Assembly: GCA_003963075.1 (NCBI GenBank)
Contig: RXJV01000089.1
Location: 1 to 64,000 of the forward strand
Direction of reading: 5' to 3'
Source: Burkholderiales bacterium
GTDB taxonomy: Bacteria; Pseudomonadota; Gammaproteobacteria; Burkholderiales; Burkholderiaceae_C
DNA: 64,000 bases
Position numbers and translations under genes: made by a program. The notes below the pieces were generated by a model that worked only from the letters and a program-made list of their open reading frames with translations, ran no database searches and had not been told where the DNA came from. Shown in pieces: positions 1 through 10,000 of the stretch (the stretch's first letter is position 1; the number at the start of each line of letters is the position of its first letter).

Positions 1-1897
1 CCACCTCGGTGCCCGGCGCCTCGTTCACACCGAGCATGGCCCGGTGACGCTGCAGCTGGCACCGAACCCGTCGCATCTTCAGAGCATCCACCCGGTCGTG
101 CTGGGCATGACCTATGCCGCCCAGAAGCAGTGCCGCGCCGCCGCGCTGGTGCTGCATGGCGACGCGGCCTTTGCCGGCCAGGGCGTCGTCATGGAGGCCT
201 TGATGCTGTCGCAGCGCAGCGGCTACGCGGTCGGCGGCTGCATCCATGTCATCCTGAACAATCAGCTGGGTTTCACGACGCCCAACCCGATGGACGCGGC
301 GGCCTCGCGCTACTGCACCGACGTGGCCCGCTGCATCGACGCCCCGGTGCTGCGGGTGAATGCCGAAGCCCCCGAGCAGCTCGCGCGCGCGGCCGCGCTG
401 GCCTTTGCCTACCGCGCCCGCTTCGGTGCCGATGTGTTGATCGACCTGATCGGCTACCGCCGGCTTGGCCATGCCGAACAGGAGGAGCCCGCCCTGAGCA
501 GCCCGGGCCTCTACCCGATGGCCGCCCGGCGCCCACCGGTCGCCACGCTGCTGGGCGAGGCCATGGTGGCAGATGGCCTGTGCAGCGCGTCTGAGATGGC
601 AGAGCATCTCGACAGCCGCCGCGCCGCCGTGGACCACGGTCTGCTGCTGTCAGCACAGGCCGGCGCCGCTGCGGCGCACCGCCGGGTCACGGCGCAACCG
701 CAACGGCCCGCCGACTCGCACGCCGCCACGTTCGAACTCGACACCCTGGGCGCCTGGGTGTCGGACATGACGCGTCTGCCACGCGGCTTCCAGCCCCACC
801 CGGTGATCGCGCGGCTGGTCGATCAATGGCGCCGGTCGGTCGCTGACACGGCGGCACGCGTCAACTGGTGCTTCGCGGAAAACATGGCCTACGCCTCGCT
901 GCTGACCCGCGGCATCGCGGTGCGCGTGTCGGGCATGGACGTCGAACGCGGGACCTTCCTGCACCGCCAAGCCGTCTGGCACAACCAGACCCCGACCGGG
1001 CCCGACAAGTTCGTGCCGTTGCGGCAGTTGAGTTCGGCTGCGGGCTTCGAGGTCGTCAACTCGCCGCTGTCCGAGGAGGCCGTGCTTGGTTTCGAGTATG
1101 GCCACAGCGTGCAGCGCCCCGACGACCTGACGATCTGGGAGGCGCAGTACGGCGACTTCGTCAACGGCGCCCAGGTCTTCATCGACCAGTACATCGCGTC
1201 GGGCGAGGAAAAGTGGGGCCAGCGCAGCGCGCTGGTGCTGCTGCTGCCACATGGCCACGAGGGCGTCGGGCCGGAGCATTCGAACGCCTTCCTGGGCCGC
1301 TTCCTGCAGCTCTGCGGTGCCGGCAACCTGCGCGTCGCCTACCCGAGCACGGCCGCGCAGTGGTTCCATCTGCTGCGCCGGCAGGCCCTGGACCCGGTGC
1401 GCAAGCCCTTGATCGTGATGTCACCCAAGGCCGTCATGCAGCAGGACGCCGACTCGCACTCGCCCGTGCAGGCCCTGTTGCAGGGCGGCTTTGAGCCCCT
1501 GCTGGACGACCGCGGCGTGGCCGCCGACGCCGTGGAGCGTGTGGTGCTGTGCAGCGGCAAGCTGCATCACGAACTGGCACGCGCCCGGGCCGCCGACCCG
1601 CAGGCCGCCAGCCGCGTCGCCTTGCTGCGCATCGAGCAGCTGTACCCGTTTCCTGCTGCCGAACTGGCCGCGACGCTGTCCCGCTACCGGCGCGCCGAAA
1701 CACTGGTCTGGGCCCAGGAGGAAGCGCTCAACCAGGGAGCCTGGCACCATGTCCGCGACGAGCTGGCCCCGCTGGCGCCGCCAGGTCGGGCCTGGCAGCC
1801 GGTTGCACGCGCCGTGACGGCCTCGGGCGCCACCGCATCGGTGACGCTGCACCGGCGTCAACAGGCCGAGCTGCTGTCACGGGCGCTGAACGGCTGA
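1..1897 (+). CDS. 2-oxoglutarate dehydrogenase E1 (SucA)-like protein, 5' truncated by window
   Basis: The frame is open from base 2, so the N-terminal third lies outside the window and about 630 residues are visible; a full E1 is about 950. SucA-type E1 is the thiamine-diphosphate enzyme that decarboxylates 2-oxoglutarate and passes succinyl to the E2 lipoyl arm. Recognisable blocks are NPSHLQ near the start, GDAAFAGQGVV and NNQLGFTT of the cofactor fold, LSEEAVLGFEYG, TIWEAQYGDFVNGAQV and PHGHEGVGPEHS. Several normally fixed positions differ: the usual YRRHGHNE block reads YRRLGHAE, and NPSHLEIVN/S reads NPSHLQSIH. No E2 or E3 gene follows; the next gene is livF on the other strand. I take it to be a divergent paralogue rather than the main sucA. 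Family is sure, substrate is not. Confidence 0.85.
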   Translation, partial: HLGARRLVHTEHGPVTLQLAPNPSHLQSIHPVVLGMTYAAQKQCRAAALVLHGDAAFAGQGVVMEALMLSQRSGYAVGGCIHVILNNQLGFTTPNPMDAAASRYCTDVARCIDAPVLRVNAEAPEQLARAAALAFAYRARFGADVLIDLIGYRRLGHAEQEEPALSSPGLYPMAARRPPVATLLGEAMVADGLCSASEMAEHLDSRRAAVDHGLLLSAQAGAAAAHRRVTAQPQRPADSHAATFELDTLGAWVSDMTRLPRGFQPHPVIARLVDQWRRSVADTAARVNWCFAENMAYASLLTRGIAVRVSGMDVERGTFLHRQAVWHNQTPTGPDKFVPLRQLSSAAGFEVVNSPLSEEAVLGFEYGHSVQRPDDLTIWEAQYGDFVNGAQVFIDQYIASGEEKWGQRSALVLLLPHGHEGVGPEHSNAFLGRFLQLCGAGNLRVAYPSTAAQWFHLLRRQALDPVRKPLIVMSPKAVMQQDADSHSPVQALLQGGFEPLLDDRGVAADAVERVVLCSGKLHHELARARAADPQAASRVALLRIEQLYPFPAAELAATLSRYRRAETLVWAQEEALNQGAWHHVRDELAPLAPPGRAWQPVARAVTASGATASVTLHRRQQAELLSRALNG

Positions 1898-1901
1898 CCG
1901 C

Positions 1902-1940
1902 CTCACGCGCCCAGCTCACGCGCCCAGCTCACTCGCCCAG
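1902..1940. repeat. Three tandem 13-bp units at the livF 3' end
   Basis: Units at 1902-1914, 1915-1927 and 1928-1940 share the pattern CTCAC(G/T)CGCCCAG. The third unit contains the livF stop codon and its last three sense codons on the minus strand; the other two lie just downstream. This looks like local duplication of the livF terminus. Confidence 0.8.
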
Positions 1941-2651
1941 ATAGGCCGCGCGCACCTTGGGATCGTTGAGCAGGGCCAGGCCCTCGCCGTTCATCGTGAC
2001 CTCGCCCGACTCCATCACATAGCCGCGATTGGCCAGTTGCAGCGCGCGGCTGGCGTTCTGCTCGACCAGCAGGATGGTGACGCCCTGCTGGTGGATGTCG
2101 TTCACGACCTCGAAGATCTTGTCCACCATGATCGGCGACAGGCCCATCGAGGGCTCGTCCAGCAGCAGCACCTTGGGCCGGGCCATCAGCGCCCGGCCCA
2201 TGGCCAGCATCTGCTGCTCGCCTCCCGACATCGTGCCGGCCAGCTGCTTGGCTCGCTCCTTGAGCCGCGGGAACAGCGTGAAGACCTTGTCCATGTCGGA
2301 CTCGATCTCGCCGTCGTTGCGGTTGTAGGCGCCCATCTGCAGGTTCTCGATGATGGTCATGCGCGTGAACGTGCCGCGGCCTTCCGGCACCATCACCAGG
2401 CCCTGCTTGGCCAGGTCCCAGGCACCCTGGCCCTTGATGGCCTTGCCGAGGTATTCCACGCTGCCCGCGGCGACCGGCTGCAGGCCGGTAACGGCCTTCA
2501 GCGTGGTCGTCTTGCCGGCGCCGTTGGCACCGATCAGCGACACCAGTTCGCCCTCGCGCACCTCGAAGCTGACGCCCTTGACCGCCTGGATGCCGCCGTA
2601 GGCGACCTTCAGGCCGCTGACCTTGAGCAGGGTTTGCTTTGCTTCTGCCAT
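1929..2651 (-). CDS. livF: Branched-chain amino acid ABC transporter ATP-binding protein LivF
   Basis: 240 residues, the usual length for LivF. It is one of the two cytoplasmic ATPases that power high-affinity uptake of leucine, isoleucine and valine. It shows Walker A GANGAGKTT, signature MSGGEQQM and Walker B VLLLDEP followed by the LivF-typical SMGLSPIMVDKIFE. It is last in a minus-strand livH-livM-livG-livF order, 16 nt after livG. The other ATPase is livG. No livJ/K-type binding-protein gene is in this cluster, so the periplasmic receptor must be encoded elsewhere. Substrate may be branched-chain amino acids or a related amide; members of this family vary. Confidence 0.95.
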   Translation of the reverse strand: MAEAKQTLLKVSGLKVAYGGIQAVKGVSFEVREGELVSLIGANGAGKTTTLKAVTGLQPVAAGSVEYLGKAIKGQGAWDLAKQGLVMVPEGRGTFTRMTIIENLQMGAYNRNDGEIESDMDKVFTLFPRLKERAKQLAGTMSGGEQQMLAMGRALMARPKVLLLDEPSMGLSPIMVDKIFEVVNDIHQQGVTILLVEQNASRALQLANRGYVMESGEVTMNGEGLALLNDPKVRAAYLGE

Positions 2652-2667
2652 GTTGTTCTCGCCTCGC

Positions 2668-3453
2668 TCAGTGGGGCTTGTGGCCAGCGCCCAAATAGGC
2701 TTCGATGACCTTCTCGTTGCTCTGCACCTCGGCCGGCGTGCCCTCGGCGATCTGCTTGCCGTAGTCCAGCACCGTCACGCGATCGCACAGGCCCATCACC
2801 AGCTTGACGTCATGCTCGATCAGCAGGATGGTGCGGCCGTCCTTGCGGATGCGGTCGATCAGCTCGCGCAGCACGACCTTCTCGGTCGCATTCATGCCGG
2901 CGGCGGGCTCATCGAGCGCGATCAGCTTGGGGTCGGTGGCCAGGGCCCGGGCGATCTCCAGGCGGCGCTGGTCGCCGTAGCTCAGAGTCCGCGCCTTGAA
3001 TTCGGCGTACTTGCCGATGCCGACGTAGTCCAGAAGCTCCTGGGCACGCGCCTTGATTGCAGCCTCCTCGGCCTTGAACGCCGGCGTGCGCAGCACGGCG
3101 CCGAGCAGACCGGAACGGGTGCGGATGTGGCGGCCGACCATCACGTTCTCGAGCGCCGTCATGTCGGCGAAGAGGCGGATGTTCTGGAAGGTGCGCGCGA
3201 TGCCGGCCTTCGCGACCTGGTGCACCGCCTGCGGCGTGTAGGGCGTGCCGCCGAGCGAGAAGCTGCCGCCGTCCGGCACATAGAGGCCGGTGATCACGTT
3301 GAAGAAGGTGGTCTTGCCGGCGCCGTTGGGGCCGATCAGGCCGTAGACCTGGCCGGCGCGGATCTGGATGCCGACGTCGGAAAGGGCCTGCACGCCGCCA
3401 AAGCGCTTGGACGCGCCGCTGACGTTCAGAACGATGTTGTCTTGGGTGCTCAT
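2668..3453 (-). CDS. livG: Branched-chain amino acid ABC transporter ATP-binding protein LivG
   Basis: 261 residues from the ATG at 3453, which is preceded by a strong GGGGAGGGG ribosome binding site; a longer upstream reading lacks family similarity. Walker A GPNGAGKTTF, signature LSYGDQRRLEIARAL and Walker B LIALDEPAAGMN are present. LivG-type extras are the long insertion between Walker A and the signature and the block EHDVKLVMGLCDRVTVLDYG near residue 210. It pairs with LivF on the LivHM membrane channel. It ends 16 nt before livF and starts 14 nt after livM, so the three are co-transcribed. Confidence 0.95.
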   Translation of the reverse strand: MSTQDNIVLNVSGASKRFGGVQALSDVGIQIRAGQVYGLIGPNGAGKTTFFNVITGLYVPDGGSFSLGGTPYTPQAVHQVAKAGIARTFQNIRLFADMTALENVMVGRHIRTRSGLLGAVLRTPAFKAEEAAIKARAQELLDYVGIGKYAEFKARTLSYGDQRRLEIARALATDPKLIALDEPAAGMNATEKVVLRELIDRIRKDGRTILLIEHDVKLVMGLCDRVTVLDYGKQIAEGTPAEVQSNEKVIEAYLGAGHKPH

Positions 3454-3467
3454 GGTGTCCCCTCCCC

Positions 3468-4550
3468 TCACTTCACGGCCACGGGTGCGGCCTTGCCATG
3501 CTCGGGCGCCGGCCACAGGCCGCGCGGGCGCGCCAGCATGACGCCGATCATGGCCAGGGCGACAAGCAACTGCCGCAAGATGGAGGCGTCCAGGCGGCCG
3601 TCCGTCATCTGCTGCAGCGGGCCGGCGACGTAGCGCAGCACCTCGGGCATCGCCGACAGCACCAGCGCACCGAGGATGACGCCGGGGATGTGGCCGATGC
3701 CGCCCAGCACCACCATCGCGACGATCATGACCGACTCCTGCAGGCTGAAGGACTCCGGCGACACGAAGCCCTGGAAGCTCGCGAACATCGCGCCCGAGAC
3801 GCCGCCAAACGTGGCGCCCATGCCGAAGGCCAGCAGCTTCATGTTGCGGGTGTTGATGCCCATGGCCTTGGCGGCGATCTCGTCCTCGCGGATGGCCATC
3901 CAGGCGCGGCCGATACGGGAGTTCTCCAGCCGGTAGCAGATCACCACGCCGGCCACGACGAGGGCCAGGAACAGGTAGTAGTACAGCGTCACCGAAGGCA
4001 GCGTGAAGCCGAACACGTCCCAGGACTTGCCCAGGTCGACGCCAAGGATGTGAAAGGAGTCGATCTGGCCGATGCCGCGCGGACCGTTGGTGACGTTGAC
4101 CGGGTACTCCAGGTTGTTCAGGAAGACGCGGATGATCTCGCCGAAGCCCAGGGTGACGATGGCGAGGTAGTCGCCGCGCAGCTTCAGCGTCGGCGCACCC
4201 AGCACCACACCGAAGAACGCTGCCAATGCCGCGCCGGCCGGGATCACCAGCCAGATCGGCGAATGCAGGCCATTCGGGAAGGCGGCCCGGAAGGACTCGA
4301 AGTTCTCGCTCAGGTGAGGGCTGGCCATCAGCCCGAACATATAGGCACCCACCGCATAGAAAGCGACGTAGCCCAGGTCCAGCAGGCCGGCATAGCCGAC
4401 GACGATGTTCAGGCCCAGCGCCAGCAGCACATAGAGCAGGGCCAGGTCGATGATGCGCACCGGGCCGTTGCCGAGCTGCTGCGCGAACAGCGGCACGACG
4501 AGCAGGCCGACGGCTGCCGCGAGGAAGGTGAAGAGTTTCTTAGGTTGCAT
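3468..4550 (-). CDS. livM: Branched-chain amino acid ABC transporter permease LivM
   Basis: 360 residues, highly hydrophobic, with about nine to ten predicted membrane segments. LivM-family blocks are GLNIVVGYAGLLDLGYVAFYAVGAY near residue 45 (seen here in the same order), LRGDYLAIVTLGFGEI in the cytoplasmic coupling loop, and GRAWMAIREDEIAAKAMGIN before the later helices. It forms the transmembrane channel with LivH. It lies 131 nt downstream of livH, the only sizeable gap in the operon, and that gap holds two inverted repeats. The charged C-terminal end (HGKAAPVAVK) is cytoplasmic by prediction. Confidence 0.94.
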   Translation of the reverse strand: MQPKKLFTFLAAAVGLLVVPLFAQQLGNGPVRIIDLALLYVLLALGLNIVVGYAGLLDLGYVAFYAVGAYMFGLMASPHLSENFESFRAAFPNGLHSPIWLVIPAGAALAAFFGVVLGAPTLKLRGDYLAIVTLGFGEIIRVFLNNLEYPVNVTNGPRGIGQIDSFHILGVDLGKSWDVFGFTLPSVTLYYYLFLALVVAGVVICYRLENSRIGRAWMAIREDEIAAKAMGINTRNMKLLAFGMGATFGGVSGAMFASFQGFVSPESFSLQESVMIVAMVVLGGIGHIPGVILGALVLSAMPEVLRYVAGPLQQMTDGRLDASILRQLLVALAMIGVMLARPRGLWPAPEHGKAAPVAVK

Positions 4551-4570
4551 GACGAACCTCTATTGGCTGA

Positions 4571-4588
4571 GGCCGAGTGCACTCGGCC
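4571..4588. repeat. Perfect 18-bp palindrome between livH and livM
   Basis: GGCCGAGTGCACTCGGCC reads the same on both strands with no spacer. It sits just upstream of the livM start within the liv operon. As RNA it could form a hairpin; as DNA it could be an operator. No other copy was noticed in the window. Confidence 0.75.
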
Positions 4589-4636
4589 GATGGATCAAGC
4601 GGCCACCGCGGCACCGGCTCTGCCGGGCCGCCCGTG

Positions 4637-4657
4637 GCGCCCCCTCGAAGGGGGCGC
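4637..4657. repeat. GC-rich inverted repeat in the livH-livM gap
   Basis: GCGCCCCCT, then CGA, then AGGGGGCGC: a 9-bp stem with a 3-nt loop and no T run. Sequences of the type CGCCCCCT...AGGGGG are common dispersed intergenic hairpins in Burkholderiales, so this may be a REP-like element or an attenuating hairpin inside the operon. Confidence 0.65.
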
Positions 4658-4681
4658 GCAAAGTGCGTTGGGGCTGGGCCA

Positions 4682-5605
4682 TCACGCGCGGTCGGCCACG
4701 CGCTCACCCAGCAGGCCGGAGGGCCGCAGCGTCAGCACCAGGATGAGGGCGATGAAGGCGAAGATGTCGGCGTAGTGGCTGCCCAGCACGCCGCCGGTCA
4801 GGTCACCGAGGTAGCCCGCACCGATGGCCTCGATCAGGCCCAGCAGCAGCCCACCCACCACCGCCCCGGCCAGGTTGCCGATGCCGCCCAGCACCGCCGC
4901 CGTGAAGGCCTTAAGGCCCGGCATGAAGCCCATGGTGTGCTGCACCGTGCCGTAGTTGGCCGCCCACATCAGGCCGGCGACGGCCGCGAGTGCCGCGCCG
5001 ATGACGAAGGTGGTGGAGATGATGAAGTCGGGCTTGACGCCCATCAGCGCGGCCACACGCGGGTTCTCGGCGGTGGCTCGCATCGCGCGGCCCAGCTTGG
5101 TGTAGTTCACCAGGTACATCAGCGCCGCGAGGATGGCGACCGTCAGGCCCAGGATCAGGCACTGCGTGACCGTGATCACCGGCCCGCCGAGGTCGAAGGG
5201 CGTGGTGGGCAGCAGCAGCGGGAAGGGCTTGGGGTTGGGCTTCCAGATGATCATCGCGATCACCTGCAGCAGCAGCGACATGCCCATGGCCGTGATCAGC
5301 GGCGCCAGCCGAGGCGCGTTGCGCAGCGGCCGGTAGGCGATCTTTTCGACGGAGAAGTTCAGCACGGCACACACGACGATGGCGCAGGCCAGGCCGATGA
5401 GCATCAACAGCCAGCCGGGCAGGCCTGAGCCGGCCAGCGCGGTGACGATGGTCCAGCTGACCATCGCGCCGACCATCAGGATCTCGCCATGGGCGAAATT
5501 GATCAGGTTGATGATGCCGTAGACCATCGTGTAGCCGAGCGCGACGAGGGCATACATGCTCCCCAGCACCAGGCCGTTGATGATCTGTTGAATCAGAGTC
5601 TCCAT
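4682..5605 (-). CDS. livH: Branched-chain amino acid ABC transporter permease LivH
   Basis: 307 residues from the ATG at 5605, chosen because CTGGAG lies 5 nt upstream and the protein then begins METLIQQIINGLVLGS, the standard LivH start; an upstream in-frame ATG adds 11 unlike residues. About eight membrane segments. Family landmarks are ALGYTMVYGIINLINFAHGE near residue 27 and GRAMRATAENPRVAALMGV in the coupling loop. It is the first gene of the operon, so its promoter must lie in 5606-5914. With LivM it forms the inner-membrane channel. Confidence 0.95.
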   Translation of the reverse strand: METLIQQIINGLVLGSMYALVALGYTMVYGIINLINFAHGEILMVGAMVSWTIVTALAGSGLPGWLLMLIGLACAIVVCAVLNFSVEKIAYRPLRNAPRLAPLITAMGMSLLLQVIAMIIWKPNPKPFPLLLPTTPFDLGGPVITVTQCLILGLTVAILAALMYLVNYTKLGRAMRATAENPRVAALMGVKPDFIISTTFVIGAALAAVAGLMWAANYGTVQHTMGFMPGLKAFTAAVLGGIGNLAGAVVGGLLLGLIEAIGAGYLGDLTGGVLGSHYADIFAFIALILVLTLRPSGLLGERVADRA

Positions 5606-5914
5606 GAGGGCTCCAGAAGTTTTTGTTGGGCGCAGCATGCGCCACGCGACCCGGCATCAACCGCAACCGGCGTGCCAAAAACCGGTGATGCGCCGGGTTT
5701 CAAGGGTATTCACCGACGGTCTGGCACGGCGGGGCATTCGATCCGGGCCACGTGATCGGCTGCCATCGAAGGCCGCGAGTGTGGAGCAGCCTTGGCCGGG
5801 CGGAAATCCGCACAAACCGCAGCGCCGCTGGGCGGTTATTCGCCGGCACTGAAAAAACACCGGTCAGGCCGGCCGCGCGCCGCCGGGCATGGGCACACTA
5901 CGTGCCCGTTCGCC
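5606..5914. other. 309-nt divergent intergenic region between livH and the sensor kinase gene
   Basis: This gap must hold promoters for livHMGF (left) and for the two-component operon (right). I see no convincing -35/-10 pair, terminator or tRNA. The only motif of note is TGGCAC at 5722-5727 followed by GGCGGGGC, which resembles half of a sigma-54 promoter but has the wrong spacing to the GC element. An in-frame ATG at 5792 would extend the kinase by 41 residues of low-complexity sequence, which I regard as noncoding. Confidence 0.5.
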
Positions 5915-7757
5915 ATGCCCCCGCCACCGTTGAGCGCTCGTGCCCTGCGCCTGAGCCGGCTGCTGAGCCGGCCCGGCTTTCATGTCTTCCTGACCGGCCT
6001 CCTGATGGTGCTCGGCTTCGCCCTCGCGCACCGGCTGAGTGAACGCAGCGGCCGCGAGCAGTTGGCGGCCCTGAGCATGGAAAGGCTGGAGCTCTACGCA
6101 TCCAACCTTGCGGCCGAACTGGGCCGTCACGCCTACCTGCCCAGCCTGCTGGCGATCGACCCGACGTTGCAGGCCCTGATGCAGACCCCGGCGGACGAGG
6201 CACGCCGCCGAGCCACAAGCCAGATGCTGGCGCGCGTGAACGTTCGCGCCGGCACCCATCAGATCTTCGTCGCCGATGCGCATGGCGAGGTCGTCGCCGC
6301 CAGCGAGGCCTTGGCGCCACCGCCCCGCCTGGCCGAGGCGCTGATGCAGCAGCGCAGCCACTTCTTCGCCGCCGACCCAAGCACCGGCAGCACCGACCTC
6401 TACCTGCTGCACCCGTTGCGACAGGCCGGCCGCACCGCGGGCGTCATCGTCGTGCGCTTCAACCTGGCGCCGCTGGAGGCCACCTGGGTGGACCTGGGTC
6501 TGCGCTCCCAGGGCGAGCGCATCCTGCTGGCCGACGAACAGGACGTCGTCATCATGAGCTCGGTGCAGGCCTGGAAGTACGCGGTGCTTGACCATGCCGA
6601 CCCGTCGCGCCGCCAAGCCCTGCAGGCCAGCGGGCGCTACCCGCAGGCCGTGGGGCCGGACCTGGACCTGCCCGCATCGCTGGAGGCGCACCAGGCCCGC
6701 CAGGTGCAGTTGCCGCTGGCCGGCAGCCAGCCCCTGCTGGCCCAGCAGCGGCAGATCGTTGCGCTGGGCCTGCGGCTGGTGGCCTTGTCGGACCTGAGCG
6801 AAGTCAAACAGCGCGCCCAGGTCGCCGCCTGGGGCGGCGCGGCCTTTGGTGCCAGCGCGGGTCTGCTGATCCTTTATCTGTCCTCGCGGCGGCGGGCGCT
6901 GCGCCAGCTCACCACCGCCCAGGGCGAGCTGCGCCAGGCCCATGCCCAGCTTGAGCAACTGGTGGACAGCCGCACCGCCGAGCTGCGTCAGACCAACGAG
7001 GCGCTGAAGTCCCAGATCGCCCAGCGCCTGCAGACCGAAGGCGAGCTGCTGCAGGCCAGCAAGCTCGCGGTGCTGGGGCAGATGTCGGCCGGCCTGTCTC
7101 ACGAGGTCAACCAGCCGCTGACCGCGCTGCGCGCGCTGGCGCGCAACTCGATCCGGCTGCTGGAAGCCGGCCGCACCGACGCCGTGACCGCCAACCTGAA
7201 GATCATGGACGACATGGTCGAGCGCATGAGCCAGATCACACGCCAGCTCAAAAGCTTTGCCCGCAAGGCCGACGAGCAGCCCATTGGCAGCACGGCCCTG
7301 CTCGACGGCGTGCGCAATGGCCTGCTGCTGCTGGAGCACCGCAGCCGCGCGCTCGCGCTGCAGGTGGAGGTCGACGTGCCGGCCGGGCTGCGCGTGCGCG
7401 CCGAGGCCAACCGGCTGGAGCAGGTGCTGGTCAACCTGTTCGGCAATGCCATCGACGCGATGCAACACGAAGCCCGGCGCTGCCTGCGCGTGCGGGCGGC
7501 TGCCGAGGACGGCGGGCAGCGCGTGCGGGTGCAGGTGCAGGACACTGGCGCCGGCATCGCCGAAGCCGACCTGCCGCGCCTGTTCGAGCCCTTCTTCACC
7601 ACCAAGCCACCGGGCGAGGGCCTGGGCCTGGGCCTGGTCATCTCGGCCAAGATCGTGCATGAGTTCGGCGGCACGCTGCGCGCCGAACGCCTGGAGCCGG
7701 GCATGAGTTTCGAATTCGATCTGGCGGTCGACACCTGGACAGCCGCTGTGGAGACCA

Positions 7758-7768
<11 letters not shown>
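5915..7768 (+). CDS. DctB-family sensor histidine kinase
   Basis: 617 residues from the ATG at 5915. A membrane segment near residues 22-42 is followed by a periplasmic double-Cache-like sensor up to about residue 300 (blocks YLLHPLRQAG and GVIVVRFNLAPLE match DctB). A second membrane segment lies near 305-325, then a coiled coil, then the kinase core: H-box GLSHEVNQPLTALRA, N-box VNLFGNAIDA, G1 DTGAGI, F-box FEPFFTTK and G2 GEGLGLGLVIS. This is the DctB/AauS class that senses C4-dicarboxylates or acidic amino acids and phosphorylates an NtrC-type partner. The partner gene overlaps its 3' end by 11 nt. The adjacent GltI-like gene favours an acidic amino acid signal, but the ligand is inference. 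Confidence 0.9.
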
Positions 7769-9103
<1,335 letters not shown>

Positions 9104-9113
<10 letters not shown>

Positions 9114-10000
9114 CGCTCGGGGTCCGGCGAGTCGGTCGGATTCGCGATGACACGGCGCAAGGCCGCGCTCATCGGCAGCTTCAGGTTCAGCCCCGAGGGC
9201 GGCAGCGGCGTCTCGAACCAGCGGCGGTAGATCGCGTGGATCTCGCCGCTGCGATAGAGCCCGGCCAGCACCTCGTCCACCAACGCCTTGAACTGCGGGT
9301 CACCCTTGCGCAGGCCGATGGCATAGGGCTCGACGGTGAGCGCCTGGTCCGAGATCCGGTAGTCGTCGGCCGCCGGGCCCTGCTGGGCCAGCAGGCTGCG
9401 CAGCAGCACATCGTCCATCAGGAAGGCCGAGGCCCGGCCGCTCTTGAGCAGCTGGAAGCCCTCGGGGTCGTCCAGCCCGCCGAGGATGCGGATGCCCAGG
9501 CCCAGCTGCTCGTTGACCTTGGCCAGGTGCTGGATGCTGGTGGTGCCGATGGTGGACGCCACCGCCTGGCCGCGCAGGTCGCGCAGGCCGCGCACGCGCT
9601 CGCCGCCGCGCGTCATCAGCCGCGTCTCGGCGATGAAGATGGTCAGCGAGAAGGCCTGGCTGCGCGCCCGCTCGGCCGTGTGCGTGGTGATGCCGCACTC
9701 CAGGTCGAGCGTGCCATTGATCACCAGCGGCATCCGCGTGGCCGAGGCCACTTCGACGCGGCGCACCTCCAGGTCCGGCAGCTGCAGCTTCTGGCGCACC
9801 GCGTCGACGATGCGGTCGCACAGCTCCACCGTGTAGCCGGTGGGCCGCAGCTGCGCGTCGAGAAAGCTGAACGGCAGCGAGGCCGGCCGGTAGCCGATCA
9901 CGATGACGCCGGTCTCGCGCACCCGCGTCAGCGTCGGGCCGTCTGCTGCCTGGGCCGCCAGGCCCAGCAGCAGCGCGCTAAGCGCCAGCAGCCGCTTCAT
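9104..10000 (-). CDS. Glutamate/aspartate-type periplasmic amino acid binding protein (GltI-like)
   Basis: 298 residues with a signal peptide at 1-18 ending AQA. It is a family-3 solute-binding protein: VIVIGYRPASLPFSF, then LVINGTLDLECGITTHTAER (compare GltI NGTFDFECG), SGRASAFLMDDVLL, and a C-terminal block PLPPSGLNLKLPMS that matches GltI closely. It would capture acidic amino acids in the periplasm for an ABC importer, but no permease or ATPase gene is adjacent. It follows rarA on the minus strand with a 23-nt overlap. It is also tail-to-tail with the two-component regulator gene (10-nt overlap). AauRS/GltI pairing is known in pseudomonads; its relevance here is inferred. Confidence 0.88.

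Noticed and set aside
5722-5736. Sigma-54 promoter TGGCAC-GGCGGGGC upstream of the sensor kinase gene
   Set aside because: GG to GC spacing is 9 rather than 10 nt and the TTGC(A/T) element is GGGGC.
5864-7660. Long open frame antisense to the DctB-like gene (about 600 codons)
   Set aside because: Gln/His/Ala/Gly-rich translation with no domain; long antisense frames arise from third-position GC bias.
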